Source of the DNA: Alterluteimonas quercicellularis
Lineage (GTDB): Bacteria > Pseudomonadota > Gammaproteobacteria > Xanthomonadales > Xanthomonadaceae
Direction of reading: 5' to 3'
Assembly (NCBI RefSeq): GCF_021191635.1
Contig: NZ_JAIWPR010000002.1
Span: forward strand, 62,001-126,000
Length of the DNA stretch: 64,000 bases
A program made the position numbers and the translations under genes. The notes below the pieces were generated by a model. It did no database searches. It saw only the letters and a program-made list of their open reading frames with translations, and was not told the DNA's origin. This document shows, in pieces, positions 18,431-27,106 of this stretch (within the stretch, counting starts at the first letter, position 1; every line of letters begins with the position of its first letter).

Positions 18431-19147
18431 GGGTGCTTCCTCCTTGTAGCGTTCGGGATGGGCCGCGCCAGGCGGCCGGCGATGCGTCCGGACGCCGACG
18501 GACAGCACGCGGTGCAAGCGGCCGACGACCGCTTGGGGCCGATCCGATCCTCGCCGGTCGCATGCGGCCACGCGGCGCCGTGGAGGAACGGTCCGCAGGG
18601 GACCGGTGCCACGGCCGATGGCCGGATACTGCTGGCGTTGCTGCAGGACGAAGCGGGCCTCGAACACTGCGACTGCCGTCCGGCATCCCGACGACCGGTG
18701 CGGCCTTGCTGGATACGACGCGCTGCAGTCGCGAGGCACGTGGGGTGCGGCTGGCTTGCTGCGCGTTCCGAAAATAGGCGGCCCGCTTCGCTGCGGTCAA
18801 GTGCGCAGGCGCAGCATGAATGCCACGCAGCGCTCCTTTTTCGATCGGCGTTCGGAATCGATGGCGTAGAACATAGATGAACTGTGCGCCCGGTCGGGCT
18901 CGCCGATCGGCGACCGGGCGCGGGCAATGCGCGCGAGCGCCGGCCCGGTGCATCGTTCCGACGCGATGGGCTCGCCTTGACAGCGTCAGACCCCCGTGTT
19001 TATTTCGCGACGGGGTGCCAAGGGAATTGGACCGTTCGACGGGTCATGGACCGACGTCTTTTCGTTTCCTGCGTTCATGGCTCGGATCGTGCTGCAAGGC
19101 GCCCCGCCGTTGGGTTGTCTTCCGATCCTCTCCAAGGAGATAGAGCC
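18431..19147. other. Long intergenic stretch, no gene recognised
   Basis: About 717 bases separate the divergent protease and Cys-rich protein genes. No frame shows a recognisable product. It contains the 10-bp inverted repeat at 18887-18920 and the AAGGAG site (about 19133) of the next gene, so promoters for both flanking genes should lie here. Confidence 0.5.
18887..18920. repeat. Inverted repeat in the protease/Cys-rich intergenic region
   Basis: CGCCCGGTCG at 18887-18896 pairs perfectly with CGACCGGGCG at 18911-18920 around a 14-base loop. There is no T run, so it may be a regulatory site or RNA hairpin rather than a terminator. Confidence 0.5.
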
Positions 19148-19375
19148 ATGAAGATGAAGAACGTGCTGCGCCTGGCTGCCGGGTGCGTGCTGGCGTTGGC
19201 GGGCGGTTTCGGCGTCACGGCCTGGGCACAGTCGAACTGGTGCGAGACCTGCCATCTGGGCTGCGGCGAGAACTACAGCCAGTGCATGGCGAGCGGCAGG
19301 TTCACCCCCGCGCAGTGCGCCGAGTCGTATCGCACGTGCATCATCTACGACTGTAACAACTGCATCCTGCCCTGA
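19148..19375 (+). CDS. Small exported cysteine-rich protein
   Basis: This 75-residue protein has a signal peptide (LRLAAGCVLALAGGFGV, cut near AWAQS). The mature part of about 46 residues holds eight cysteines, patterned CETCHLGC at its start and CIIYDCNNC at its end, so it is probably disulfide-stabilised or metal-binding. AAGGAG stands at 19133. A thiol-oxidoreductase-like gene follows within 65 bases on the same strand, which suggests a functional link. No family was recognised. Confidence 0.75.
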   Translation: MKMKNVLRLAAGCVLALAGGFGVTAWAQSNWCETCHLGCGENYSQCMASGRFTPAQCAESYRTCIIYDCNNCILP

Positions 19376-19386
19376 GCCGGACCGGT

Positions 19387-19412
19387 GGGGCGCATCCGCG
19401 AGGGTGCGCCCC
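19387..19412 (+). terminator. Hairpin between the Cys-rich and thioredoxin-fold genes
   Basis: GGGGCGCA and TGCGCCCC form a perfect 8-bp stem around a 10-base loop. There is no T tract, so it may act as an attenuator or mRNA-end stabiliser rather than a full terminator. Confidence 0.45.
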
Positions 19413-19439
19413 ATCGCGCATAGACGCATGGAGCGACGC

Positions 19440-19844
19440 ATGAAACGGGTTCAGGCGGGATTGATCGGTGTGTTCGCGCTGGCAGGCGTGGCGCTGGCCT
19501 ACTGGTACGCGGGCCCGAGGGAACGTGCTGACCTGCCGCCGGTGCAGGTGGAGGTCGGGGACTACGCGGCGTTCCACGACCCGGTTGGGTCGCGCGTGGT
19601 GCTCTACACCCTGGCGAGCTGCCCCATCTGCGGCGTGGCGAAAGAAACGCTGGACGCCCTTGGCGTGGAGTACGTCGAGCGCAGCCTCGACGACACCCCG
19701 TCGCTGCGGGAGGACGTGCGTGCGCTGGGGGCGAGGTCGGTGCCGCTGATGATCGCCGGGCGGCACAAGGTCGAGGGCTTCGACCGGCAGGTATTCCGCG
19801 ACACCCTCGAGGCCGAGTCGCTGATCCCGCCCGATGTCCGGTGA
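19440..19844 (+). CDS. Membrane-anchored glutaredoxin-like protein
   Basis: An N-terminal hydrophobic segment (LIGVFALAGVALAYWYA) is followed by a small thioredoxin-fold domain. The redox motif CPIC lies in VVLYTLASCPICGVAKE and the cis-Pro loop in GARSVPLMIAG. The active site therefore faces the periplasm. The start at 19440 has GGAG about six bases upstream; ATG at 19428 would add four residues. It lies just after the gene for the small eight-cysteine exported protein and could reduce or isomerise its disulfides (inference). Confidence 0.75.
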   Translation: MKRVQAGLIGVFALAGVALAYWYAGPRERADLPPVQVEVGDYAAFHDPVGSRVVLYTLASCPICGVAKETLDALGVEYVERSLDDTPSLREDVRALGARSVPLMIAGRHKVEGFDRQVFRDTLEAESLIPPDVR

Positions 19845-20009
19845 CCGGGCAGGGAGCGCCGGTCTCCGAGGATGTCGCCGCTGCGCGCGTCCGCCGTCGT
19901 GCAAACAGTGACCGGATGCTCGGAGTCATTCGGGTTTCATACCGGTTTAACACCAGGTTCGCGCACGGCTGGCACCGTGCGCGCTCCAACCCCGAACATG
20001 GAGTGTGCG

Positions 20010-20285
20010 ATGAACAAGTGGCGTCTTTCCGCCTGTGCTTTCCTGCTGACCGCCGTGTCCAGCACCGCCGCGCTTGCGGCCGTCCATCATTTCGAAGTCA
20101 TCGGCGAAAGCTACGGGCGCACGAGCGACGAAGCGATCGACAACGCGTGGCGCGTGGCGGACCGGGAGTGTTACCTGCGCTGGGGCCGCTCCGACCAGGA
20201 GATCACCGTCCTGGCCGAGTGGATCGATCCGGCTACGGGCTACTCGCATGCCCGCGTGTCCCTGGGGTGCAGGACCGAGGACTGA
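20010..20285 (+). CDS. Small exported protein, family shared with 32094-32348
   Basis: This 91-residue protein has a signal peptide (CAFLLTAVSSTAALAAV) and a short mature domain. It reads FEVIGESYGRTSDEAIDNAW and ends with two cysteines, one in RECYLRWG and one in SLGCRTED. The arrangement (beta strand with VxGxS, then A-rich helix ending in EC) recurs in the protein at 32094-32348, so they form a small paralogous family. Function is unknown. A GGAG site precedes the ATG, and a strong terminator follows, so the gene is monocistronic. Confidence 0.75.
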   Translation: MNKWRLSACAFLLTAVSSTAALAAVHHFEVIGESYGRTSDEAIDNAWRVADRECYLRWGRSDQEITVLAEWIDPATGYSHARVSLGCRTED

Positions 20286-20300
20286 CCGCAGTCCTGGCGG

Positions 20301-20361
20301 GCCCGCCGCGAGCGAACAAGGCACGCATCTTCGCTTTGTTCGGGCGGCGGGCTTCGTTTTT
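20301..20361 (+). terminator. Strong rho-independent terminator
   Basis: GCCCGCCGC (20301-20309) pairs with GCGGCGGGC, and inside it CGAACAA pairs with TTGTTCG, making a long two-part stem. TTCGTTTTT follows. It lies 16 bases after the small exported protein gene. Confidence 0.8.
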
Positions 20362-20589
20362 CGCCACTCGGATCGACGCACGCGCCGGTCTCGACGACGC
20401 GTCCGGTGGGGCGATCCGTAGCGCGCCGGGAATCCAGGTGCCGGCCCGGATCGACGGCTCGTCGCGGGCCACCCGCTTTCGATTCCTTGGCGTTCGCGTT
20501 CGCATTCCTGCCGTTCTCTGCCGCAGGCCGGCGCATCCGGCCGACGTTCGTCCATGCTCCTGGCCCGCCACGACGCCACGGAGAAGACG

Positions 20590-21261
20590 ATGATCCTGTA
20601 CGACGCGAACGCCCCGGGACCGAACCCGGTCGTCGTCCGCCTGTTCGTCCACGAGCGAGGGGGCCTGCGGTTCGACGTGCAGACGATCGACCTCGTCGGC
20701 CTGGAGAACCGGAAGCCCGCCTACCTGCGCGACGTCAACGCCCGGGGCGAAGTGCCGGCGCTGCGCCTCGACGATGGGCGGGTCATCACCGAGATCACCG
20801 CGATCTGCGGCTATTTCGACGAGGTGGCGACAGGGGGACGACGCCTGTTCGGCGGCACGCCCGAGGCGCGGGCGGAGATCCACATGTGGACCCGGCGGGC
20901 GTATCTCGAGATCGTGCTGCCCTTCGTGACCTGGTGGCGCGGCACCGAGGCGGCCGAGGTCGCGTATCGCGGCCATCGCCTGCTGATGCCCGAAGCCAGG
21001 CGCTCGCACCGGCTGCTGGCCGACCAGGGCCTCAACCGGCTGGACGACGAACTGGAAGGCAGGCGCTTCGTCGCCGGCGACGAGGTGACGATGGCCGACA
21101 TCCTCCTGTACGGCTTCATGGGATCGAACATCGCCACGGGGGAGATCCCGTGGCTCGACGTGCCCCAGCGCCCCCACGTCGCCGCGTGGCTCGGCCGCAT
21201 GGCGGCGAGAGCGTCCAGCCGGAAGATGATGGCCTCGCTGGAGGCGCGGATCGAGAACTGA
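20590..21261 (+). CDS. Glutathione S-transferase family protein
   Basis: This 223-residue protein has an N-terminal thioredoxin-like half (NPVVVRLFVHERGG; GEVPALRLDDGRVITE, with the cis-Pro and Glu/Ser-type glutathione site). The C-terminal helical half contains the capping motif FVAGDEVTMADILLYG. It is a cytoplasmic detoxification enzyme; the electrophile is unknown. GGAG precedes the ATG. It is convergent with an AraC regulator gene 16 bases away. Confidence 0.88.
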   Translation: MILYDANAPGPNPVVVRLFVHERGGLRFDVQTIDLVGLENRKPAYLRDVNARGEVPALRLDDGRVITEITAICGYFDEVATGGRRLFGGTPEARAEIHMWTRRAYLEIVLPFVTWWRGTEAAEVAYRGHRLLMPEARRSHRLLADQGLNRLDDELEGRRFVAGDEVTMADILLYGFMGSNIATGEIPWLDVPQRPHVAAWLGRMAARASSRKMMASLEARIEN

Positions 21262-21277
21262 CGCGCTCCGCCGTGCC

Positions 21278-22231
21278 CTAGGGCGTTCCGCCGGCGCCCG
21301 GATGCCGGTGGCGACGGCGGAACCCGGTCGCGGTCGTCCCGTGGGCCTTGCGGAAGGCGACCGCGAAGTGCGCGGCGCGCGGGAAGCCGGTGCGCCTGGC
21401 GATCTCGGCGACCGGCAGGTCGGTGGCCGCCAGCAGGTGCCGGGCCGCCTTCAGGCGCTCGCCGAGAAGATAGGCATGCGGCGACATTCCCGTCCTGAGC
21501 CGGAACAGCCGCGCGAAGTGGAACTTGCTGACGCAGGCCTCGGCCGCGAGCGCGTCCAGCGACAGCGGTTCCGCGTACCGCTGCCGGATCAGCTCGAGAA
21601 CCCGGGCGAGCCTGCGCTCGGCCAGCCGCATGCCGCGGCCGCCGGCTTCGGCGCCGGCCGGAAGGCGTTGCGTCAGCACCAGGTGCATCGCCAGCCAGTG
21701 CGTGGCCTGCTCCGCGTAGAGGTCCGGTGCGCCGAGCTGCGCGGCGGACAGCAGACCCTGCAGCACCGACGAGACCGCGGGATCGTCGAACGACAGCGGC
21801 GGGTCGGGCGGGGACGAGCGCGTGCCGGCGCGCCGGAGCTGGTCGGCGGCGGAGGCGATCGTGTCCGCCGGCACGAAGAGGTGGATCGTCTCGATCGGGA
21901 CGTCGCTTCGCCAGCGGAGCCGGTCTACCTCGCCGGCGGCCGTCACCGCGGCGGCGCCGGGCGCGGCGTCGGTCCTGCGCCAGCGGCCGTCCACCAGCAC
22001 CTCGGTGCGGTGGGCGCCGCTCAGGACCATCGAAACCCGCAGATCCGGCGAGGCGCGCGTTTCCAGCTCGGTCCTGCCGGCCGGCCAGCGCCTGCGCTCG
22101 ATCAGCGTCGACCGCCAGCCCGCATCGACGCTCGTCGCCAGCGCCCGGCCGGGCAGGGCGCGCAAGCCCGCCAGGCTCGCCTCGTCGTAGGCGGGTGCCG
22201 GGCGAGGTTCGGGAAGAACGGCACGGGTCAT
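21278..22231 (-). CDS. AraC-family transcriptional regulator
   Basis: This 317-residue protein has an unusual ligand-binding N-terminus (~200 residues) and a C-terminal AraC DNA-binding domain. The two helix-turn-helices are visible as LSLDALAAEACVSKFHFARL and PVAEIARRTGFPRAAHFA, with the conserved GMSPHAYL linker. It is alone on its strand; its target is not evident from position because the neighbour is convergent. Confidence 0.88.
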   Translation of the reverse strand: MTRAVLPEPRPAPAYDEASLAGLRALPGRALATSVDAGWRSTLIERRRWPAGRTELETRASPDLRVSMVLSGAHRTEVLVDGRWRRTDAAPGAAAVTAAGEVDRLRWRSDVPIETIHLFVPADTIASAADQLRRAGTRSSPPDPPLSFDDPAVSSVLQGLLSAAQLGAPDLYAEQATHWLAMHLVLTQRLPAGAEAGGRGMRLAERRLARVLELIRQRYAEPLSLDALAAEACVSKFHFARLFRLRTGMSPHAYLLGERLKAARHLLAATDLPVAEIARRTGFPRAAHFAVAFRKAHGTTATGFRRRHRHPGAGGTP

Positions 22232-22356
22232 CGCGCGACCCTACGTGGGCCGCGTCCGCTTGTCCAAGCCTGTGCGTCGGGGCGTCGCGACCGTGCCGTC
22301 GGCGCAGGAAGCGCGCCAGGCGACGCCGGTCCGCTATCCGGGCGTCCGGCCCGGCG

Positions 22357-22608
22357 TCACCACGGCAGCTCGCCGTCGCAGTCGTACACCTGGGTGACGT
22401 GGTTCGGCGTCGGGTTGCCCCAACTGCCGATCGGGCAGTCGCCCCAGCTTTCGGCGGCCACGAGGTTGCCGGCGCCGTCGTAGTAGAAGGTGACCCACAC
22501 GTAGCGCGGCGCCTGCGCCTGGCCCATGGCGGCGGAGGCCAGCAGCAGGCCCGCCAGCACCGTGCCCAGCCTGAAACCCGTCGACGTTGCCTTCCCGAGT
22601 ACGTTCAT
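22357..22608 (-). CDS. Small exported protein
   Basis: This 83-residue protein has a signal peptide (LGTVLAGLLLASAAMGQAQA) and a mature part of about 50 residues. The mature part contains VTFYYDGAGNLVAAESWG and two cysteines (GDCPIG, YDCDGE). The YYD/S-AGNLVG-like strand followed by CxGxxxxW resembles the DUF6289 group of small exported proteins; this match is tentative. Function is unknown. Confidence 0.65.
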   Translation of the reverse strand: MNVLGKATSTGFRLGTVLAGLLLASAAMGQAQAPRYVWVTFYYDGAGNLVAAESWGDCPIGSWGNPTPNHVTQVYDCDGELPW

Positions 22609-22860
22609 AGTGTCGCTCCTTCGATGACCGCGATGGCCGGGGAATGCGGGGGCGGCCCGACTATGCCACGGGGCGGACAGCGCGAAACGCGATGGGGATC
22701 GACGTTTCGTGCGCGTTCGCCGGCGATGTCCCGGCCGCGGGCGGGCCTGGCCGGGTGTTTGGCCGCGTTTCCGGACACCCAGGGTTTTCACCATCTTGAT
22801 CCGGGCGGGCCTGGGGGGGAAAGTCCGTCCTGGAAGATGGTTGCCACTGAGAGAATCCCC

Positions 22861-23994
22861 ATGGACGTATCGCTCAGGCCCGCCCCGGACATCGATCCCT
22901 CGCGTCTGTCGCCGCCGCCCGGCCCGCTCGACCGGCCCGCTCAGGCGACCGCGCAGGAGGCGCTGTCCTTCGGCGCCGAACCCGAGGACGGCGCCTTCGG
23001 CACCGCCGCGGGACCGGAGAGCGGGGAGGACATCGCCGTCTGCATCGGCGGGCCGCTCGGCACGCCGGTCACGCCGAGCAAGGAGGAGGCGGCCGAGCGC
23101 GTGCGCGAGCTCGAGGCCGACGCGCCGGAAGCCGACGACTACCCGGGCGGCAGCCTCAATCCGCTGTACTGGGTCGCCACCGCGCAGCATCGGCTCGACC
23201 TGCATGGCGCGAAGCAGGCGCTGCTGGAAGCGTACAAGGCCGAGGCCGCGGAAGGCTCGCCCACCACCCAGGCCATCTTCGAGGCGGCGGAGCGCGAGGG
23301 CGTGCAGGTGGTGGTGCTGAGCGACGAGGAATACGCGGAGCGCTATCCGGGCACCGGCGGCGTCACCGTCGGCGAGACCGTGTACGTGCCGGTGAGCGCG
23401 CTGGAGTCGGGGGAGGGGGTGCTGGAGCACGAACTGGTGCATGCGCTGCTGAACGGCAGCGACACCCTGTTCGACGAGACGGTGCCGCTCGACGACCGGG
23501 TCGCCGAGGCGCGCGAGCTGTTCGAGTCGATCGGCCTCGATGCCGACGACGGCGAGCGGCTGATCCGCTCCACCGAGGGCATGAACCCGGTGGATGCCGA
23601 TCACGTGCAGACCTACGTCACCGGCATCGACATCCATCGCGAGCAGGCCGGCCTGCCGCCGCTGACCGATGCCCAGCGCGACACCCTGTACGAGCAGGCG
23701 GCGATCCGCGAGACGGCGCTCGGCGTCTGGCGCCACGGCGTGGAGATCGGCGGCGAAGAGGTCTCGCTGGCCGGCCTGGGCGAAAACGATCTCGAGTTCG
23801 CGGTCAAGATCGCGCAGATGTCGGAGCAGGAACTGGCAGACTTCGCGGCCGAGGTCGAGGCGCGCTGGAACGAGACCTCGCTGGCCGGCGAGTACCCGCT
23901 CACCGGCGACACGCCGCTGGAGCGGCTGCAGGAGATCCGCGACCTCGTGCTGCGGCTGCAGGACGAGGCGCCGCTGCAGCAGTACTGGCAGTGA
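22861..23994 (+). CDS. Signal-less zincin-like metallopeptidase
   Basis: This 377-residue acidic protein has no signal peptide. It carries a single HExxH zinc motif (EHELVHALLNG, His190 to His194) after a strand-loop reading GETVYVPVSALESGEG, the layout of a gluzincin-type core. The N-terminal ~90 residues are Pro/Ala/Gly-rich and probably disordered; the C-terminal 150 are helical and end LRLQDEAPLQQYWQ. The architecture resembles an injected toxin or a toxin-associated peptidase, but no family was recognised. It stands alone; the neighbour upstream is a small exported protein on the other strand. The third zinc ligand could not be assigned with confidence. Confidence 0.65.
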   Translation: MDVSLRPAPDIDPSRLSPPPGPLDRPAQATAQEALSFGAEPEDGAFGTAAGPESGEDIAVCIGGPLGTPVTPSKEEAAERVRELEADAPEADDYPGGSLNPLYWVATAQHRLDLHGAKQALLEAYKAEAAEGSPTTQAIFEAAEREGVQVVVLSDEEYAERYPGTGGVTVGETVYVPVSALESGEGVLEHELVHALLNGSDTLFDETVPLDDRVAEARELFESIGLDADDGERLIRSTEGMNPVDADHVQTYVTGIDIHREQAGLPPLTDAQRDTLYEQAAIRETALGVWRHGVEIGGEEVSLAGLGENDLEFAVKIAQMSEQELADFAAEVEARWNETSLAGEYPLTGDTPLERLQEIRDLVLRLQDEAPLQQYWQ

Positions 23995-24334
23995 TCCGCG
24001 TGGCCGGGTCGTGCGTCCGGCTATCGCCCGCGCGCGCGACCACGTCGCTCGCGACCTAGGCCGGCCGGCCCGCCATCGGAGTGGAACCCGGCGCGCACGC
24101 CGGGTCTTCGCCGGTCCCGAGCGGAACGCGCCCCGATGCGTTCACGCGCATCCGATGCGAGGCCGCCTACGGTGGCGGGCGGGCCGTCGCAGGAGCCGGA
24201 CCGACCGAACCCGACCGACGGGCGCGTCCCGCAGCCCCAGTGGCCGGGCGTGGGGACGTCCGCGTACCGTGGCCGCTCCGCGATCGCAGCGTCGGGCCAG
24301 GCGCCACGGACGCGCCATGCCGACGGAGCCGACG
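23995..24334. other. Intergenic stretch, nothing recognised
   Basis: About 340 bases with no family-like frame and no clear hairpin before exonuclease III. Confidence 0.45.
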
Positions 24335-25141
24335 ATGCCGCGCAAGCCGAAGACCCTCAAGCTGGCCACCTTCAACGTCAACGGCATCGGCACGCGCCTG
24401 CCGCACCTGCTGGCATGGCTGGAAAAGGAGCGCCCCGACGTGGTGGCGCTGCAGGAACTCAAGGCCGTCGACCAGGCGTTTCCCGCGGCGGAACTGGAAG
24501 CGGCCGGCTACGGGGCGATCTGGCACGGCCAGCGTTCCTGGAACGGGGTGGCGTTGCTCGGCCGCGGCGCGGTGCCCGTGGAGAGCCGGCGTGGGCTGCC
24601 GGGCGATCCCGACGACGCGCAGAGCCGCTACATCGAGGCGGTGGTGCACGGCGTGGCGGTGGCCGGGATTTACCTGCCCAACGGCAACCCGCAGCCGGGC
24701 CCGAAGTTCGACTACAAGCTGGCGTGGATGGCGCGCCTGCTCCGGCGCGCGAAGGCGCTGGCCGCGCAGCCGCATCCGGTCGCCATCCTCGGCGACTTCA
24801 ACGTGATCCCGACCGACGAGGACGTGTACGACCCCAAGGCCTGGCGCAAGGACGCGCTGATGCAGCCCGAGGTGCGCGAGGCCTTCGAGCGCTTGCTGGC
24901 GCAGGGCTGGACCGACGCCTTGCGGCAGGTCCACGGCGACCGGCGCATCTACACGTTCTGGGACTACTTCCGTCAGCACGCCGAACGCGACCGCGGCCTG
25001 CGCATCGACCACCTGCTGTTGAACCCGCCATTGGCCGAGCGCCTGGTGGACGCCGGCGTGGACCGCTGGGTGCGGCTGCAGGAGAAGGCGAGCGACCACG
25101 CGCCGACGTGGGTCGAGGTGCGCGCGCCGGCGGCGGGTTGA
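24335..25141 (+). CDS. xthA: Exodeoxyribonuclease III
   Basis: This enzyme of about 268 residues has the endonuclease/exonuclease/phosphatase fold. LATFNVNGIG holds the metal-binding Asn, LQELK the catalytic Glu, GIYLPNG follows, and ILGDFNVIP holds the Asp-x-Asn pair. IDHLLLN and SDHAPTWVEV, with the terminal Asp-His, complete the set. It repairs abasic sites and trims 3' ends. The start at 24335 has GGAG six bases upstream; ATG at 24317 would add six residues. Confidence 0.93.
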   Translation: MPRKPKTLKLATFNVNGIGTRLPHLLAWLEKERPDVVALQELKAVDQAFPAAELEAAGYGAIWHGQRSWNGVALLGRGAVPVESRRGLPGDPDDAQSRYIEAVVHGVAVAGIYLPNGNPQPGPKFDYKLAWMARLLRRAKALAAQPHPVAILGDFNVIPTDEDVYDPKAWRKDALMQPEVREAFERLLAQGWTDALRQVHGDRRIYTFWDYFRQHAERDRGLRIDHLLLNPPLAERLVDAGVDRWVRLQEKASDHAPTWVEVRAPAAG

Positions 25142-25242
25142 GCGGGACCGGAGCGGAGGAGATCGGGTGCCCCGCGCGTTCGCGATGCGCGCGTCGCCGC
25201 AGGGCGGGCGGGGCCATGCGCCGTGGATACCGGCACGGCCGT

Positions 25243-25533
25243 CTAGCCGGCGTCGCCCGATCCGTCCGCAAGGCGCGCGCGCACCCGCCACCGCCCCTCG
25301 CCGCCGTCGGGTTCCAGGCGCCAGGACCTGGCGGCGATGCGCGTGCCGCGGGCGGTGGTGTAGGCCGCCACGTGCAGGACGATCGTGCCGTCGCGAACCT
25401 CGTGGCGCCCGGCGGCGATGCTGCCGTCGCTGAACTCGACGAGGTCTTCGGCGTGCCGCGGGCCTACGCCGTCCTCCGTAGTCCGGAGCCGGCAGCCGGG
25501 GTAGGCGTGCGAGTGGGCGAACTCGAATCGCAT
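25243..25533 (-). CDS. Hypothetical protein (96 aa)
   Basis: An open frame with an ATG start encodes a beta-rich small protein. It reads FEFAHSHAYPGCRLRTTE near the start and GTIVLHVAAYTTARGTRIAA in the middle. No signal peptide or membrane helix is seen. Codon use fits the neighbourhood. No family was recognised, so the product is uncertain. Confidence 0.5.
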   Translation of the reverse strand: MRFEFAHSHAYPGCRLRTTEDGVGPRHAEDLVEFSDGSIAAGRHEVRDGTIVLHVAAYTTARGTRIAARSWRLEPDGGEGRWRVRARLADGSGDAG

Positions 25534-25619
25534 ACGCGCGTGTCCTGTCGCGGCGATGCGCGCAGTCTACGCCGGGCGCGCGGCGGCGGTGCCGGGCCGC
25601 GATCGCGACGATGGCGCGG

Positions 25620-26531
25620 TCAGCGGCTCGCGCCGGCTTCCAGCCCGTCGACGAAGTCGGCCAGGTCGCGGTCGAAGCGGTCGGCTTCCTCCAGGAAGGG
25701 GGCATGCCCCGATTCCGGGTACAGCACGCTGCGGGCGTGCGGGTTCAGGGCCTTGGCGCGCGCGATGGACGGTTCCGCGCGCACCAGCGCGTCCTGCGCG
25801 CCGTACAGGAGCAGCAGCGGCTTGCGCATCGCGCCGAGGCCGGCGGGCGCGTCGAGGGCCATCGAGTGCACCGCGGTCTGCATCGTCGACGAGGCGAGGG
25901 CGGCATTGGCGATCAGGCGCTGGAACGTGGGGGCGTCGGGCGGCGTGCGGAAGCACAGGGCCAGGAACGCGCGCTCGGCGTCGAGGTGGGTCCGCAGGTC
26001 CGGCGAGGCCAGGTCCCGGTAGATCTCGGGGTGCGGCGCGATCTGCCCGGGGGCCAGCTCGATCACCCCGCCCACGTAGACGGCGCCGGCGATCCGGTCG
26101 TCGCCGTAGGCGGCCAGGTACTGGGTGATCACCGCGGCGCCGAGCGACCAGCCCACCAGGACGGGGTCGCGCGCGTCCGCGGCGGAGAGGACGGCGGCGA
26201 GGTCGTTCGCCCAGCGGCGGGCCTCGGTGTAGGCTGCGGCATCGTCCGGCTTGCCGGACAGGCCGTGTCCGCGCAGGTCGTAGGCGATCAGGCGGTAGCG
26301 CTGCAGCGCCGGGCTGCGCATCTGCGCGTCCCAGCTCAGGTGGCTGCCGAGCAGGCCGTGGACGAAGACCAGCGGGCGGCCATCGGGATCGCCGGATTCC
26401 TGGATGGCGAGCGCGACACCGTCCGGCGCGGTCGCGGTGTAGCGCCTGGGTTCCGCGGGCGCGGCGGTGGCGACGAGCAGCAGGGCGACGGAGACGAGCA
26501 GCGGGAAGATGCGGGACAGGGCGGGGCGCAT
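25620..26531 (-). CDS. Exported alpha/beta hydrolase
   Basis: This 303-residue protein has a signal peptide (IFPLLVSVALLLVATAAPA) and a complete alpha/beta hydrolase core. The oxyanion region is VFVHGLLGSHLSWD, the nucleophile elbow LVGWSLGAAV, and the His region YPESGHAPFLEEADRF. It is probably a periplasmic esterase or lipase-like enzyme. The gene is divergent from a MerR regulator, and the 24-base dyad between them is placed to serve as its operator. Confidence 0.85.
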   Translation of the reverse strand: MRPALSRIFPLLVSVALLLVATAAPAEPRRYTATAPDGVALAIQESGDPDGRPLVFVHGLLGSHLSWDAQMRSPALQRYRLIAYDLRGHGLSGKPDDAAAYTEARRWANDLAAVLSAADARDPVLVGWSLGAAVITQYLAAYGDDRIAGAVYVGGVIELAPGQIAPHPEIYRDLASPDLRTHLDAERAFLALCFRTPPDAPTFQRLIANAALASSTMQTAVHSMALDAPAGLGAMRKPLLLLYGAQDALVRAEPSIARAKALNPHARSVLYPESGHAPFLEEADRFDRDLADFVDGLEAGASR

Positions 26532-26567
26532 CGGACGGGCCTCGGCAGTGGGCGGGGCCGCAGTCTC

Positions 26568-26591
26568 GACCCTGACGCCGGTGTCAGGGTC
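26568..26591 (-). promoter_or_regulatory. MerR-type operator between hydrolase and regulator
   Basis: CCCTGACG-CCGG-TGTCAGGG forms a 24-base dyad with 11 of 12 pairs matching. Read on the minus strand, TTGACC (26592-26587) could be the -35 of the hydrolase promoter with the dyad filling a long spacer, the usual geometry for activation by MerR proteins. Confidence 0.65.
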
Positions 26592-26616
26592 AAGCGCCCG
26601 GTGCTACGCTCGCCGC

Positions 26617-27048
26617 ATGAGTGCCGTGCCCGCGGACCTGATGTCGATCGGCGCGCTCGCCCGCGAGACCGGCGCGAGCGTGCGCGCGATCCGCCACTAC
26701 GATGCGCACGGCCTGCTCGCCTCGGTGCGCGCGGGCAACGGCTATCGCGCCTTCCCCGCCGCGGCGATCGCGCAGGTGCGGCAGGTCCGGCGCCTGATCG
26801 CGGCCGGGTTCAGCCTGGCGGAGATCCGTGGCTTCCCGGACTGCATGCGCATGATCGAAGGCGCCGCCTCCTGCCCGCAGACCGCCCAGGTGCAGCGCGA
26901 GCGGCTGGCCTCGCTGGAGCGGCAGATCGCCGACCTCGAGCGTCGCCGCGCGCGGCTGCGCGCGATGCTGGCCGAGGGCGTCGCGCCGCCGGTGCCGCAG
27001 GTCGCGGCCGAGCGGCCGGGGCGGACGGCCGGGCGGCGCGGAGCCTGA
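26617..27048 (+). CDS. MerR-family transcriptional regulator
   Basis: This 143-residue protein has a winged-helix N-terminus typical of MerR (MSIGALARETGASVRAIRHY, then GYRAFPAAAIAQVRQVRRL). A dimerising coiled coil follows (ERLASLERQIADLERRRARL). Two cysteines near residues 75-90 (DCMRMIEG, ASCPQT) could sense metal or redox state, but there is no classical metal-binding loop. It is divergent from the hydrolase gene, with a dyad operator between them. Confidence 0.88.
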   Translation: MSAVPADLMSIGALARETGASVRAIRHYDAHGLLASVRAGNGYRAFPAAAIAQVRQVRRLIAAGFSLAEIRGFPDCMRMIEGAASCPQTAQVQRERLASLERQIADLERRRARLRAMLAEGVAPPVPQVAAERPGRTAGRRGA

Positions 27049-27106
27049 GCGTGTCGGGCGGCGATTTCTCGTCGCGGTAGCGGCCCGCTGCCGGCAGTTC
27101 GTCGCG

